Source of the DNA: Pseudomonadota bacterium
GTDB lineage: Bacteria > Pseudomonadota > Alphaproteobacteria > Sphingomonadales > Sphingomonadaceae
Assembly: GCA_023390415.1 (NCBI GenBank)
Contig: JAEWCW010000114.1
Location: forward strand, 1 to 30,788
Reading direction: 5' to 3'
DNA: 30,788 nt
Below the pieces are notes generated by a model. That model saw only the letters and a list, made by a program, of their open reading frames with translations. It searched no databases and was not told the DNA's origin. Position numbers and translations under genes: made by a program. Numbering within the stretch: position 1 is the stretch's first letter; each line of letters begins with the position of its first letter. Positions 24,019 through 30,788 of this stretch are shown in pieces.

Positions 24019-24540
24019 TCAGGGTGCGGCGTTGGCCGTGCACTCGCCGACGCGGCGGCCGACCGTGCGGCTCTCCATTTCGACGCCCGAGGCGTTGACC
24101 TGCTGACTGACCTCGAAGCTGGTCGCCTCGAAGCGGCCGGTGACCGTGCTGCGCATGGTCTGGCCGCCCTGGTTGCACTGGACCACCGCCTGGACCTGGC
24201 CGCCGCTGATATTGTTGCTCTCGTAGGTGCAGCCCTGGCCTTCGCCGGCGCCGGTGAAGATTCCGGCACCCGGCTGGCCGGCCTGCTCGGGCGTCAGGCA
24301 GGTGCGCACCGTGGTCGGACCGGGCATCGGCATCGAAGCACCGGCGGGCATGCTTGGCGCGCCGATCCGAGTGACGTTGGTCGTGATCTCCCACATGCCG
24401 GCCTGCATGGCGGCCGCAGTGGCAGTCCCGCTGCCGCCGCCTCCAGTCTCGGCGGCTTTGCCGGTGTTGGTCTCGTTGGTGCTGCCGCCGCCGCAGGCTG
24501 CAAGTGCGGCGACCGCCGCCAAACCGATCCACTGCCTCAT
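24019..24540 (-). CDS. DUF3617 family lipoprotein
   Basis: The 173-residue product has a signal peptide with a lipobox around ALAAC (cysteine at about residue 16). A glycine/threonine-rich linker (17-45) leads into a DUF3617-like domain. Its marks are the AGMWEITTNVTRIG start, a TCLTPEQAG segment, a cysteine in GCTYESNNISGG, and a VQCNQGGQTMRSTVTG strand. The family is a periplasmic beta-sandwich of unknown role, common in sphingomonads. ATG 24540 has AAGGGG about six bases upstream. It runs leftward against the DUF6491 gene with almost no gap. Confidence 0.83.
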   Translation of the reverse strand: MRQWIGLAAVAALAACGGGSTNETNTGKAAETGGGGSGTATAAAMQAGMWEITTNVTRIGAPSMPAGASMPMPGPTTVRTCLTPEQAGQPGAGIFTGAGEGQGCTYESNNISGGQVQAVVQCNQGGQTMRSTVTGRFEATSFEVSQQVNASGVEMESRTVGRRVGECTANAAP

Positions 24541-24677
24541 GGGAGACCCCTTTTCGTCCTTATGGGCACAGATAAGCGGTGCGGAGACTAACCCGCGCCG
24601 ATTGGTTGCGCCAGCGAAAGGATGGCCCGCGACGCCGTCTCTGCGCGGGACGGGCGTGTCAAAAAGCACAGGCGGGC

Positions 24678-24706
24678 TTGCAACTTTAGGGTGAATCAAA
24701 TCTTAA
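24678..24706 (+). promoter_or_regulatory. Possible promoter for a leaderless small gene
   Basis: TTGCAA (24678-24683) and TCTTAA (24701-24706) are spaced by 17 bases. The ATG of the 63-residue gene begins eight bases after the -10-like box, where transcription would start, and no Shine-Dalgarno sequence is present. The fit to -35/-10 consensus is moderate only. Confidence 0.35.
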
Positions 24707-24713
24707 TGCGGGC

Positions 24714-24905
24714 ATGAACCGCCTGTCGCCCTGGATTTCGCGCCGCTCCGCCGGCTACGTGCCGAGCCTGATCCGCGCTGCCGCCGCGCGCCCCGGCCAA
24801 GCCGCCGCCATCGCAGCGCCGCTGGTGGCCGCTGGGGACGACGTCCAACTGTTCGTCACCACCTTCCTCGGCGGGCTCGTCTTCTTCTCGACCTGGTTCG
24901 CCTGA
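24714..24905 (+). CDS. Small possible membrane protein (63 residues)
   Basis: The product starts MNRLSPWISRRSAG, continues with a basic/alanine-rich helix, and ends in a hydrophobic segment (about 44-62, LFVTTFLGGLVFFSTWFA) that could span the membrane. I do not recognise a family. There is no ribosome-binding site; a promoter-like pair places the transcription start at the ATG itself, which would make a leaderless message. It converges on the MFS gene with a seven-base gap. Its reality is uncertain. Confidence 0.45.
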   Translation: MNRLSPWISRRSAGYVPSLIRAAAARPGQAAAIAAPLVAAGDDVQLFVTTFLGGLVFFSTWFA

Positions 24906-24912
24906 GCTTCGC

Positions 24913-26250
24913 TCAGACGTCCTCGGGCAGGCCGGTCGAATCCGCGCAGGGATTGTCGTCGCACGCCTTGTGCAGCTTCCAGGCGAGCCAGGCGGAGACG
25001 AGGCACATCGCGGCGGCGAGCAGGAGCTGGTCGGCGACCCCGATCCGAAGCACCGATAGGCCGATCGCGAGCAAAGACCCGGCGACCATGGCGCCCGAAT
25101 TGACGATGTTGTTGGCGGCAACGGTGCGCGCCGCCTCGCTCTTCTTCACCGTGGTGGTGAGGAAGGCGTAGAGCGGCACCACGAACATGCCGCCGGCGAC
25201 CGCGATCCCGAGCAATGAGGCGAGCAGCGGAACCGCGAGCCCGACCTGGACGAACTCGCCGATCGAGTAGAGCTCTTCGCCGGGAAGCTGCGGCCAGCGC
25301 ACCGAGAAGAAGTGGAAGGCGACGACGAAGGCGCCCATCGCGACCACCGAGGGCGCGGAATAGCGCGCCGAGACCTCGCCCTTGAGCAGCCGGTTCACCG
25401 CCACCGAGCCGATCGCGACCCCGACCGAGAAGATCCCGAGGAACAGGCTCGCAACCTCCTTGCTGGAGGTGAGCACGTTCTTCACCAAGGGCGGGAACTG
25501 GATGAACAGCACCGCGCCGATCGTCCAGAAGAAGCTGATCGAGACGATCGCCAGGAACAGGCGCGGAATGTGCATCGTCGCGCCGATCAGCCGCGCCGAG
25601 GAGCGGAAGACGTTGAGATCGATCCGATGCCCCTCCTCGAGCGCCGGCGCGGGCGGCACCTGGCGGCCGGAGACGTAGCCGACGATCGCGATCAGGATGA
25701 CGAGCAGGGCCGCGGCCTCGACCGAGACGATTCCGGCGAGGATCGTGCCGCCGAGGATCGCGAGATAGGTGCCGGCCTCGACCAGGCCGGTTCCGGCGAG
25801 CACCTCGTCCGGCTTCAGATGCTGGGGCAGGATCGCATATTTGATCGGCCCGAAGAAGGTCGAGTGGACGCCCATCGCGAACAGAGCGAGCAGCATCAGC
25901 CCCATCGCCAGCGTGTGGACTCCGATCCCCATCCAGGCGAGTGCAAGGCCGCCCGCGCCCGCCAGCATGATCACGATCTCGCAGAATTTGACGATGCGGA
26001 TGATCCGCGCCTTGTCGCGCGCGTCGGCGAGCTGGCCGGCAAGCGCGGACAGCAGGAAGAAGGGGATGATGAAGACGCCGGTCGCGATCGCCGAGAACCA
26101 GGTCTCGGCCATCTCGTCATTGTAGACTTGATAAACGACGAACAGGACCATCGCCGTCTTGAAGAGGTTGTCGTTGAACGCGCCCAGGAGCTGGGTGCAG
26201 AACAATGGCAGGAACCGGCGCTTGCCGAGCAGCCCGAGCGCGGAACTCAC
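24913..26250 (-). CDS. MFS transporter, LplT-like (lysophospholipid flipping)
   Basis: The 445-residue product has about 12 membrane spans and resembles LplT and the membrane half of Aas-type fusions. The N-terminal CTQLLGAFNDNLFKTAMVLF, the segment GQLADARDKARIIRIVKFCEI after the second span, and STFFGPIKYAILPQHL near residue 135 match that family. LplT moves lysophospholipids inward across the inner membrane for re-acylation. No acyltransferase domain is fused or adjacent here. The divergently placed pgsA also belongs to phospholipid metabolism, which supports the role. The start is GTG 26250 with a weak ribosome-binding site. Confidence 0.82.
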   Translation of the reverse strand: MSSALGLLGKRRFLPLFCTQLLGAFNDNLFKTAMVLFVVYQVYNDEMAETWFSAIATGVFIIPFFLLSALAGQLADARDKARIIRIVKFCEIVIMLAGAGGLALAWMGIGVHTLAMGLMLLALFAMGVHSTFFGPIKYAILPQHLKPDEVLAGTGLVEAGTYLAILGGTILAGIVSVEAAALLVILIAIVGYVSGRQVPPAPALEEGHRIDLNVFRSSARLIGATMHIPRLFLAIVSISFFWTIGAVLFIQFPPLVKNVLTSSKEVASLFLGIFSVGVAIGSVAVNRLLKGEVSARYSAPSVVAMGAFVVAFHFFSVRWPQLPGEELYSIGEFVQVGLAVPLLASLLGIAVAGGMFVVPLYAFLTTTVKKSEAARTVAANNIVNSGAMVAGSLLAIGLSVLRIGVADQLLLAAAMCLVSAWLAWKLHKACDDNPCADSTGLPEDV

Positions 26251-26413
26251 GCGGTCATGCTCGCCGCGGGTCGGGCGGACGGGCCCGGAATCACTTCGAT
26301 CGACATCCTCATCCTTCGGCCCGTCTGACGCGGGCGGCAGTCATAGGCGGGCGAGAAGCGGACGGGCAAGCCCCCTCCCCAACGCCGTGCAGAGCGGCTA
26401 AAGGCTCGCCGCG

Positions 26414-26980
26414 ATGCTGAGCTTGCCGAACTTGCTGACCCTGTCGCGCATCCTTGCGGTGCCGATCCTCGTGTTCCTGCTCTGGAAGCCGAGCTGGTTC
26501 GATTATGCCATCACCTTCGTGCTCTACTGCGTGGTCGCGATCACCGATTATCTCGACGGCTATCTGGCGCGGGCGCAGGGGACGGTCTCCCGCCTCGGCC
26601 AGTTCCTCGATCCGATCGCTGACAAGATCATGGTCGCCGCGGTGATCGTGATGCTGGTCTCGACCCGCAACAATAGCGGCGAGCCGATCATCCACAGCTT
26701 CCACATCATCCCGGCTCTGGTCATCCTGCTTCGCGAGATCACTGTTTCGGGCCTTCGCGAATTCCTCGCCAGCCTCCGCGTCGGGATGCCGGTGAGTCAC
26801 CTCGCCAAGTGGAAGACGACCTTCCAGCTGGTCGCGCTCGGCGCGCTGATCCTGGCCGGCGCCACCCCCGGCATGCCCTGGGTCCACATGGTCGGCCTCG
26901 CCAGCCTGTGGGCGGCGGCGACACTGACGCTAATCACCGGCTGGGACTATCTGCGCATCGGCCTGAGGCACATGGACTGA
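26414..26980 (+). CDS. pgsA: CDP-diacylglycerol-glycerol-3-phosphate 3-phosphatidyltransferase
   Basis: The 188-residue membrane enzyme makes phosphatidylglycerol phosphate, the committed step to phosphatidylglycerol and cardiolipin. The CDP-alcohol phosphotransferase motif is complete: D45, D48-G49, A52-R53, G62, D66 and D70, with exact family spacing. Four to six membrane spans are visible. ATG 26414 gives the usual MLSLPNLLTLSRI start, with AAAGG upstream. The stop overlaps the start of the MoaD-like gene by one base, an arrangement that ties a lipid gene to a cofactor-type pair. Confidence 0.94.
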   Translation: MLSLPNLLTLSRILAVPILVFLLWKPSWFDYAITFVLYCVVAITDYLDGYLARAQGTVSRLGQFLDPIADKIMVAAVIVMLVSTRNNSGEPIIHSFHIIPALVILLREITVSGLREFLASLRVGMPVSHLAKWKTTFQLVALGALILAGATPGMPWVHMVGLASLWAAATLTLITGWDYLRIGLRHMD

Positions 26981-27237
26981 TGCCGATCGACCTCCTCTTC
27001 TTCGGCTCTCTGCGCGACACCTTGGGGCGGGACAGCGAGCGGGTCGACCCGCCGAGCCATGTCGTCACGGTCGAAGGGCTGATCGGCTGGCTGGGCGGAC
27101 GCGGCGGCGACTATGCCGCGGCCTTCGGCGACAAGGCGCGGATCCACGCCGCAGTGGAAGGCGAGCGCGCAGGACCCGGCGACAGCGTGTTCGGCGCGCA
27201 GGAGGTCGCCCTGTTCCCGCCGATGGGCGCGCTGTGA
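26980..27237 (+). CDS. moaD: MoaD/ThiS-family ubiquitin-like protein without terminal Gly-Gly
   Basis: The 85-residue product has the MoaD fold pattern: MPIDLLFFGSLRDTLG at the start, the helix VEGLIGWLGGRG, and EVALFPPM near the end. In a working MoaD the C-terminus is Gly-Gly, which is adenylated and thiocarboxylated to supply sulfur to molybdopterin. Here the protein ends PPMGAL, so that tail is missing. The stop is clear (CTG TGA) and overlaps the next gene's GTG start as GTGA. It may be a degenerate or repurposed member; a sequencing error is also possible. The gene name marks family only. Confidence 0.75.
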   Translation: MPIDLLFFGSLRDTLGRDSERVDPPSHVVTVEGLIGWLGGRGGDYAAAFGDKARIHAAVEGERAGPGDSVFGAQEVALFPPMGAL

Positions 27238-27632
27238 TCGACGTCCGGATCCAGGCCGCGGACTTCGATCCCGGCCGCCAGATCGAGCGGCTGGGCGCGC
27301 TGAACTGCGGCGCGCTGGCGAGCTTCACCGGCCTTGCGGTCGCCGATGACGAGGTGGAGTCGATCCACGTCGATCATTATCCGGCCCTCGCCAAGTCGGT
27401 CCTGACCCGCCTCTCCGAGGAAGCGGAGCTGAGCTGGAGCCTGTGCGGCGTGATCCTGATCCACCGCCACGGCACACTGGCGCCGGGCGACCGGATCGCC
27501 TTTGCCGGAGTCGCCGCGCGGGACCAGGACGATGCGCTTGCGGCAATCGCCTTTCTCGCGGAAGCTCTGCGACGGGATGCGCCCTTCTGGCGCAAGGAAC
27601 GGCTCGCCGGCGGCGGCTCGCGCTGGCGCTGA
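27234..27632 (+). CDS. moaE: MoaE-like protein with altered active-site residues
   Basis: The 132-residue product aligns with MoaE, the large subunit of molybdopterin synthase: GALASFTG, VDHYPALAKSVLTRL, ILIHRHGTLAPGD and DAPFWRKE are recognisable. It is shorter than E. coli MoaE (150), with a gap after FTG. Set against the E. coli sequence as I recall it, the residues at Arg39, His103, Arg104, Lys119 and Lys126 are V, D, Q, R and R here. The catalytic lysine position reads ALRRDAPFW. It starts at GTG 27234, overlapping the MoaD-like stop. It could be inactive, or it could act with the altered MoaD in another role. Confidence 0.75.
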   Translation: MIDVRIQAADFDPGRQIERLGALNCGALASFTGLAVADDEVESIHVDHYPALAKSVLTRLSEEAELSWSLCGVILIHRHGTLAPGDRIAFAGVAARDQDDALAAIAFLAEALRRDAPFWRKERLAGGGSRWR

Positions 27633-27644
27633 CGGGGGTTCGGA

Positions 27645-28973
27645 ATGGATTTCGCGAAGCGCGCCTTCGATCACAGCTACCATATCGATCCGATCGTCCG
27701 ATCGCTGCTCGATACTGATTTCTACAAGCTGCTGATGCACCAGTTCATCTACCAGAAGTATCCGAACGAGCATGTCAGCTTCGCCCTGACCAACCGGACG
27801 AAGAGCGTCCGGCTCGCCGAGGAGATCGACATCGGCGAGCTTCGCGAGCAGCTCGATTTCGTGCGCTCGCTGCGCTTCCGGCCGTCCGAGATCGTCTGGC
27901 TCCGCGGCCAGAGCTTCTACGGCCAGTTCGGCCTGTTCGAGGAGAGCTATCTCCATCACCTCAAGACGCTGCACCTGCCCGATTACGAGCTCGAGGCGAC
28001 CGAGGACGGCCAGATCCGCCTCGAATTCCACGGGCCGTGGATGCACACGACGCTCTGGGAGATCTACGCGCTCGAGATCATCAACGAGCTCCGCTACCGC
28101 AAGATCATGCGCGGCATGAACCGCTCGCAGCTCGACATCATGTATTCGCGCGCCAAGGTGAAGCTCTACGACAAGCTCGTCCGGCTGCGCGGCGCCGAGG
28201 GGCTGGAGATCACCGATTTCGGCACCCGCCGGCGCCACTCCCACCTCTGGCAGGAGCATTGCATCCTCACCGCCAAGGAGGTGCTCGGCGATAATGTCTT
28301 CACCGGCACGTCCAACGCCTATTTCGCCGCCAAGCACGATCTCGAGGCCAAGGGCACCAACGCCCACGAGCTGCCGATGGTGCTCGCAGCGCTCGCCGAC
28401 ACGGACGAGGAGCTGAAGGGGTCGCAATACAAGCTGCTGAAGCAGTGGCAGAACGTCTATCGCGGCGGGCTGCTGGTGATGCTTCCGGACACGTTCGGCA
28501 CAACCCAGTTCCTCCGCGACGCGCCGGAATGGGTGAGGAACTGGACCGGCGCCCGCCCGGATTCGAAGCGGCCGATCCCGGCCGGCGAGGAGCTGATCGA
28601 ATTCTGGCGGAAGCTCGGCGAGGACCCGAAGCAGAAGCTGATCATCTTCTCGGACGGGATGGACGTCGGCCTCCCCGGCCAGGACGCGAACGGCGAGGAC
28701 ATTATCGAGGTGCTCGACCATTTCCGCGGCAAGGTCCGCCTCGGCTTCGGCTGGGGGACCAACTTCACCAACGATTTCATCGGCTGCCATCCCGAGGATC
28801 CGGACCGGATGCGGCCGATCTCGATCGTCGTGAAGGTGAAGGACGCCAACGGCCGGCCGGCCATCAAGCTCAGCGACAATTACGAGAAGGCGGTCGGCCC
28901 GGCCGATGCGGTCGCGCGCTACCGCCGCGTGTTCGGGACCGAGGGCGTGGCCGACGTTCCGGTGACGGTGTAA
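27645..28973 (+). CDS. pncB: Nicotinate phosphoribosyltransferase
   Basis: The 442-residue cytosolic enzyme joins nicotinate and PRPP, with ATP hydrolysis, to make nicotinate mononucleotide in NAD salvage. Family motifs are clear: LLDTDFYKLLMHQFIY near residue 21, DFGTRRRHSH at 191-200, and GTNAHELP with H241 at the position of the autophosphorylated histidine. GTNFTNDFIGCHPEDP lies near the C-terminus. Length is normal. ATG 27645 is preceded by a GGGGG run. pncA follows nine bases after the stop, so the two steps of nicotinamide salvage are encoded together. Confidence 0.95.
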   Translation: MDFAKRAFDHSYHIDPIVRSLLDTDFYKLLMHQFIYQKYPNEHVSFALTNRTKSVRLAEEIDIGELREQLDFVRSLRFRPSEIVWLRGQSFYGQFGLFEESYLHHLKTLHLPDYELEATEDGQIRLEFHGPWMHTTLWEIYALEIINELRYRKIMRGMNRSQLDIMYSRAKVKLYDKLVRLRGAEGLEITDFGTRRRHSHLWQEHCILTAKEVLGDNVFTGTSNAYFAAKHDLEAKGTNAHELPMVLAALADTDEELKGSQYKLLKQWQNVYRGGLLVMLPDTFGTTQFLRDAPEWVRNWTGARPDSKRPIPAGEELIEFWRKLGEDPKQKLIIFSDGMDVGLPGQDANGEDIIEVLDHFRGKVRLGFGWGTNFTNDFIGCHPEDPDRMRPISIVVKVKDANGRPAIKLSDNYEKAVGPADAVARYRRVFGTEGVADVPVTV

Positions 28974-28982
28974 GGATAAGAC

Positions 28983-29672
28983 ATGGCTTATGAGATCGGC
29001 GCGCAGGATGCGCTCGTCATCGTCGACCCGCAGGTCGATTTCTGCCCCGGCGGGGCGCTCGCCGTCGCCGGCGGCGACGAGGTGATGCCGGGAATCGCCG
29101 CGCTCGCCCGCCGCTTCCGCGAGGCCGGCGGCCTGATCGTGGTCACCCAGGACTGGCACCCCAAAGGCCATGGCAGCTTCGCCTCCAGCCACGACGGCGC
29201 CTCGCCCTTCGGCACCACCGAGATGCCCTATGGGACGCAGGTGCTGTGGCCGGACCATTGCGTCCAGGGCTCGGCCGGCGCCAACTTCCACCCCGACGTC
29301 GCCGAGGCGGTGGAAGCCGCGCATCTCATCGTCCGCAAGGGCTACAATCCGGGCGTCGATTCCTATTCGGCCTTCTTCGAGAACGATCGCGCGACCAGCA
29401 CCGGCCTCGGCGGCTGGCTGAAGGAGAAGGGCGTGAAGCGCTGCTTCTTCGTCGGCCTCGCCTACGATTTCTGCGTCGCCTACTCCGCCCTCGACGCCGC
29501 CCGCCGCCACGGGATCGAGGCCGTGGTCCTCAAGGACCTCTCCCGCGCCATCGCCATGCCGGCGGGCGAGGGGACGACGGTGGACGAGGTCGAACGGGAA
29601 TTCACCGAGGCTGGGGTGAAGGTGGGCGAGAGCGAGGATGTCGCGCGGGAGCGAGTCTCCGCGGAGGCCTGA
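28983..29672 (+). CDS. pncA: Nicotinamidase
   Basis: The 229-residue enzyme converts nicotinamide to nicotinate, the substrate of the upstream pncB product. The catalytic triad reads D15, K119 and C164 (YDFCVAYSALDA). Metal-binding D57 and H59 sit in TQDWHPKGHGSF, and H92 is in WPDHCVQGS. The cis-peptide region GLAYDFC is typical. The last 20 residues are a short acidic extension. AAGGA lies six bases before ATG 28983. The stop is three bases from the stop of the convergent DUF6968 gene. Confidence 0.95.
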   Translation: MAYEIGAQDALVIVDPQVDFCPGGALAVAGGDEVMPGIAALARRFREAGGLIVVTQDWHPKGHGSFASSHDGASPFGTTEMPYGTQVLWPDHCVQGSAGANFHPDVAEAVEAAHLIVRKGYNPGVDSYSAFFENDRATSTGLGGWLKEKGVKRCFFVGLAYDFCVAYSALDAARRHGIEAVVLKDLSRAIAMPAGEGTTVDEVEREFTEAGVKVGESEDVARERVSAEA

Positions 29673-29675
29673 GCT

Positions 29676-30017
29676 TTAATCGGATCGCGGTAGCAGGTCT
29701 CGGAAGCTCGGGAGGACGGGAAGGCCGAGGTCCAAGTCGCCGTTCCAGGTCAGCCGCCCGTCTTTCGCTTCGTCAGAATCATACAGCAGCGTCCCCACCA
29801 GCTCGAGCGTCAGGGTCAACGCCTGCATGCTGTCCACGCCGATCGTGCGGTGGACCCGGTCCTTGCCCAAACCCTCGATCCGGTAGGGGCACCAATATTC
29901 GCCAGGATATCGGTCGGGCTCAAAAGGCCGTCCGATCGCGACCCGGACCTCCTCCCCATCGGCCAAAGCGAAGGTTCGGGTCGCGATCGGATCGCTGAGG
30001 TCAAGCTCGTCCTTCAC
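29676..30017 (-). CDS. DUF6968 family protein
   Basis: The 113-residue soluble product shows the DUF6968 pattern: ATRTFALADGEEVRVAIGRP near the start, WCPYRIEGLGKDRVHRTIGVD in the middle, then SMQALTLTLELVGTLLY. The function of the family is unknown. The start is GTG 30017, supported by GGGAGGG seven bases upstream. It diverges from katG across about 200 bases and converges on pncA with a three-base gap. Confidence 0.8.
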   Translation of the reverse strand: MKDELDLSDPIATRTFALADGEEVRVAIGRPFEPDRYPGEYWCPYRIEGLGKDRVHRTIGVDSMQALTLTLELVGTLLYDSDEAKDGRLTWNGDLDLGLPVLPSFRDLLPRSD

Positions 30018-30215
30018 CTTGTATCCCTCCCGCGCACGTTCAGGCGAACATTTCCTTCATCAGGGCCTCGCTGCAAGCGTGACCGCAAATGCAACCGCCT
30101 CATCGCCGCCCCGGCTGATCGATTGGGGCGCTCATTGTGAGTGGTTTTCCTCGTTTCCGGGGCCTAGGGCGCCGGGTCTAGGTGAGTCACGAAACCAGAT
30201 AGAGGAGAGCGGTAC

Positions 30216-30788
30216 ATGGACGCGAAGACCGGCGATATTGGTGGCGGCTGCCCGGTGGCGAAGCCGACGACGGTTCGATCCCTGCTCGGGCGCACCAATC
30301 GCGACTGGTGGCCGGAGGCGCTTCCGCTCGAGGTCCTCAACCAGGGCGGCACCTCGCCCGACCCGCTCGGCGACGACTTCAACTATGCCGAGGCGTTCAG
30401 CAAGCTCGACTATGAGGGGCTGAAGGCCGACCTGCGCGCGATGATGACCGACAGCCAGCCCTGGTGGCCGGCCGATTACGGCCATTACGGGCCGCTGATG
30501 ATCCGCATGGCCTGGCACGCCGCCGGCACCTACCGCACCGCCGACGGGCGCGGCGGCGCCAACAGCGGCCAGCAGCGCTTCGCACCGCTCAACAGCTGGC
30601 CGGACAACGGCAATCTCGACAAGGCGCGGCGCCTGTTGTGGCCGATCAAGCAGAAATACGGCAATCGCATTTCCTGGGCGGACCTCATGGTCCTCGCCGG
30701 CAATGTCGCGCTCGAATCCATGGGCTTCAAGACCTTCGGCTTCGGCGGCGGCCGCGCCGACGTGTGGGAGCCGGAGGAAGACATTTAC
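30216..30788 (+). CDS. katG: Catalase-peroxidase, N-terminal part (runs off right edge)
   Basis: The first 191 residues of KatG, a cytosolic haem enzyme that removes hydrogen peroxide and organic peroxides. The distal active site is present: R97, W100 and H101 in MIRMAWHAAGTYR. GGANSGQQRFAPLNSWPDN and the helix ISWADLMVLAGNVALESMGF follow. W100 should form the Met-Tyr-Trp adduct with residues further on, the tyrosine being outside the window. ATG 30216 has AGGAGAG six bases upstream. About 200 bases separate it from the divergent DUF6968 gene; no OxyR-type site was recognised there. Confidence 0.95.
   Translation, partial: MDAKTGDIGGGCPVAKPTTVRSLLGRTNRDWWPEALPLEVLNQGGTSPDPLGDDFNYAEAFSKLDYEGLKADLRAMMTDSQPWWPADYGHYGPLMIRMAWHAAGTYRTADGRGGANSGQQRFAPLNSWPDNGNLDKARRLLWPIKQKYGNRISWADLMVLAGNVALESMGFKTFGFGGGRADVWEPEEDIY

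Noticed and set aside
27111..29510. A 799-codon leftward open frame antisense to pncB and pncA
   Set aside because: It overlaps genes with intact catalytic motifs on the other strand and has a low-complexity composition typical of shadow frames.

Overview
The window looks like chromosome from a high-GC alphaproteobacterium, most probably a member of the Sphingomonadales. The inference rests on the high G+C, the FYDLN-type acidic zinc-ribbon protein next to cmk, DUF6894 and DUF6491 proteins, tight ATGA/GTGA gene overlaps, and an archaic spore-coat-U type chaperone-usher pilus. No integrase, transposase, plasmid or phage gene and no CRISPR array was seen.

Layout. 1-7.9 kb is housekeeping: the 5' part of purB and radC (leftward); a rightward ydbH-ynbE-ydbL operon for envelope phospholipid transport; a leftward block of DUF6894 plus a Crp/Fnr regulator; a small lipoprotein; a two-helix membrane protein overlapping cmk; and the FYDLN protein. 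8.0-9.5 kb holds tRNA-Ala(GGC), then two leftward genes of unknown function (a degenerate acyl-carrier-like membrane protein and a three-helix membrane protein), closed by a decayed second copy of the tRNA. 

9.5-21.1 kb is the most distinctive part. A NarL-type histidine kinase/response regulator pair is followed by an orphan pilin-like gene whose start codon abuts a perfect hairpin. Facing it is a ten-gene leftward pilus operon: seven secreted pilin-like subunits, a chaperone, an usher and a two-domain tip-type protein. Strong hairpins lie after the first and second pilin genes and beyond the last gene. A roughly 680-base non-coding stretch, rich in inverted repeats near the operon, lies upstream of it.

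21.7-30.8 kb returns to mixed functions: a small unknown protein; a second Crp/Fnr regulator, paralogous to the first, with an FNR-like box upstream; an HD-domain protein with a possible dinuclear metal site; DUF6491 and DUF3617 lipoproteins; a possible leaderless 63-residue gene; an LplT-like MFS transporter; pgsA with a MoaD-like and a MoaE-like gene behind it; the pncB-pncA NAD salvage pair; a DUF6968 protein; and the start of katG at the right edge.

The main points of interest are the expanded pilus operon with its RNA hairpins and linked two-component system, the MoaD/MoaE pair that lacks the residues expected of a molybdopterin synthase, and the tRNA/pseudo-tRNA bracket. All family names come from reading the translated sequence by eye; no database search was possible.
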